Translations under genes and position numbers: made by a program
The notes under the pieces: generated by a model
The model's input: the letters and a program-made list of their open reading frames with translations, nothing else
Database searches by the model: none
What the model was told of the DNA's origin: nothing
In this document: positions 62,841 to 64,000 of the stretch, in pieces
Position numbering within the stretch: position 1 is the stretch's first letter
How the letters are laid out: the number at the start of each line of letters is the position of its first letter
Origin: Kiloniellales bacterium
GTDB lineage: Bacteria; Pseudomonadota; Alphaproteobacteria; Kiloniellales; JAKSBE01
Length of the DNA stretch: 64,000 nucleotides
Reading direction: 5' to 3'
Assembly: GCA_030066685.1 (NCBI GenBank)
Contig: JASJBF010000010.1
Coordinates: forward strand, 62,001-126,000

Positions 62841-64000
62841 TCAGTCCCGGCGCAGGCGGCAGGCGTAGAAGCCGTCCATGCCGCCCAGCTCCGACAGGTG
62901 GCAGGGCAGGCTGCGCAGGTCGCCTTCGGGGGTGACCAGCTCGGAAAGGCCGTGAAGCTCCTCGGCCCGCAGCGGCTGGCGCGCCAGCCCGGGCGTCTCG
63001 TCGAGCAGGCGGGCGATGCGCTCCGGGCCCTCCTCGGGCTGCAGGGAGCAGACTGCGTAGACCAGGGTGCCGCCGGGCGCCAGCATGGCCGCGGCACCAC
63101 GCAGCAGCTCGTCCTGCACCTCGGTCAGCGCCGCCACATCCTGGGGTCGGCGCAAGCGGGCGATGTCGGGATGCCGGCGCAGGGTGCCGGTCGCCGTGCA
63201 GGGCGCGTCCAGGAGGACCGCTCCCGCCGGGTGCGGCGGGCGCCAGGTCGCGGCGTCGGCGACCACCGTCGCGGCGTCGAGGCCGAGCCGCTTGAGGTTG
63301 CCGCGCAGCCGCTCCAGGCGGCTCTCGCTCAGGTCGAGGGCGATGACCTCGGCCCCGGCGGCGGCCAGCTGCGCGGTCTTGCCGCCGGGTGCGGCGCAAA
63401 GGTCGAGCACAGTCTTGCCCGCCAGGGCGCCGAAGAGCCGCACCGGCAGGCCGGCGGCGAAGTCCTGGACCCACCAGGCACCGGCGCCGTAGCCGGGCAG
63501 GCGGCCGACCTCGCCGGCCCCGGGCGCCAGCCGCAGGGCGCCCCCGGGCAGCACCTTGGCGTCGAACCGTAGGGCCCACAACTCCGGGTCCTCGCCCTGC
63601 CGCAGGGTCAGGTCGAGCGGCGGGTCCAGGAGCTGGACCTCGGCGCTGCGGCGCGCCGCCGCCTCCCCGTAGGCCGCACTCCAACTGCGCCAGAGCCAAT
63701 CCGGGGTGTTGAGCCGGGCGGCGTCCTGCTCGGCGACCAGGGTCTGGCCGGTCTCGGCCAGGCGGCGCAGGACGGCGTTGATCAGGCCGCGGAAGGGCCG
63801 TTCCCCCTGCCCCAGCGCCAGGGCCACCGTCGTGCTGACCGCGGCATGGGCCGGCACCGCCAGGAAGCAGACCTGGGCCACGCCCAGGCGCAGGATCGCG
63901 CGGACCCGGGCCTTGGAGGGCTTGAGCGGCCGCTCCATCCGGGCGTCGATCAGCGCGTCGATCTGGCCCTGGCGGCGCAGGCAGGTGCCGACCAGGGCGC
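62841..64000 (-). CDS. rsmB: 16S rRNA m5C967 methyltransferase (5' end outside the window)
   Basis: At least 386 residues are visible. The protein begins inside an NusB-like helical domain (IDARMERPLKPSKARVRAIL, RPFRGLINAVLRRLA) and continues into the catalytic domain. DLCAAPGGKTAQLAA is SAM motif I, DAPCTATGTLRRHPD is motif IV, and VYAVCSLQPEEGPERI is motif VI with the catalytic Cys. It methylates C967 of 16S rRNA. The start lies to the right of the window because the frame is open at 64000 and the NusB part is incomplete. Confidence 0.95.
   Translation of the reverse strand, partial: ALVGTCLRRQGQIDALIDARMERPLKPSKARVRAILRLGVAQVCFLAVPAHAAVSTTVALALGQGERPFRGLINAVLRRLAETGQTLVAEQDAARLNTPDWLWRSWSAAYGEAAARRSAEVQLLDPPLDLTLRQGEDPELWALRFDAKVLPGGALRLAPGAGEVGRLPGYGAGAWWVQDFAAGLPVRLFGALAGKTVLDLCAAPGGKTAQLAAAGAEVIALDLSESRLERLRGNLKRLGLDAATVVADAATWRPPHPAGAVLLDAPCTATGTLRRHPDIARLRRPQDVAALTEVQDELLRGAAAMLAPGGTLVYAVCSLQPEEGPERIARLLDETPGLARQPLRAEELHGLSELVTPEGDLRSLPCHLSELGGMDGFYACRLRRD

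Noticed and set aside
1-64000. Search by eye for CRISPR arrays, insertion sequences, integrases and phage genes
   Set aside because: No regularly spaced repeats with unique spacers and no transposase-like or phage-like protein seen.

Overview
This is a high-GC chromosomal segment of an alphaproteobacterium, most like the Rhodospirillales and their marine relatives. The pointers are an NAD-specific glutamate dehydrogenase of about 1,600 residues, a fused two-domain peptide-transporter ATPase, DUF2914 and TAXI-type proteins, the linked set lolA-ftsK-aminotransferase-amt-ubiH, and the set purH / heparinase-like / rpe / rsmB. A DddP-like enzyme and an EF-hand protein fit a marine lifestyle, but that is inference. 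I saw no prophage, insertion sequence, CRISPR array, rRNA gene or integrase. One tRNA is present, tRNA-Gly(GCC).

Layout. (1) 1-2137: the end of a peptide ABC transporter operon (substrate-binding protein, two-domain ATPase). (2) 2164-12885: a divergent cluster. Leftward is a tightly overlapping set of three or four glycosyltransferase-type genes, a histidine phosphatase, a NodB-like deacetylase and a small membrane protein. Rightward are an aberrant ABC protein with a degenerate, internally repeated nucleotide-binding domain, a stand-alone cyclic-nucleotide-binding domain and a small methyltransferase. This looks like a surface glycan or glycolipid system and is the best candidate here for undescribed biology. 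(3) 12877-29274: mostly core genes (xthA, lolA, ftsK, aminotransferase, amt with a probable sigma-54 promoter, a UbiH-type monooxygenase, DUF971, Trm112, Lon-like, thioredoxin-TPR, prolyl-tRNA editing protein), with accessory genes between xthA and lolA and a DddP-like enzyme after the monooxygenase.

(4) 29445-41437: a tRNA, then envelope and sensory genes: a secreted protein of unknown function, a glycine-zipper lipoprotein and EF-hand pair, a PAS_5 protein, an orphan sensor kinase with a repeated signalling coiled coil, a tiny Cys-rich protein, two orphan periplasmic binding proteins, an OmpA-type lipoprotein, a cyclopropane-fatty-acid synthase-like methyltransferase and a hemerythrin. This part has the longest gene-free stretches, with a 14-bp tandem repeat and several palindromes. 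(5) 41534-53804: DUF2914, a large NAD-glutamate dehydrogenase, small unknown proteins, a YbjQ-like protein, a UMF1-type transporter, a LysR regulator between two small basic proteins of one family, and purH.

(6) 54070-64000: unknown genes with a DUF7668-like protein, a secreted hydrolase overlapping a heparinase-II/III-like gene and rpe, a NYN-LOTUS nuclease-like protein beside a trypsin-fold protease, a membrane protein with a histidine-less kinase dimerisation domain, an orphan TAXI binding protein and rsmB running off the end. Two copies of a two-hairpin intergenic repeat, about 12.7 kb apart (47873 and 60572), mark this half. Functional themes are envelope glycan assembly, nitrogen metabolism (amt, glutamate dehydrogenase) and membrane or periplasmic sensing.
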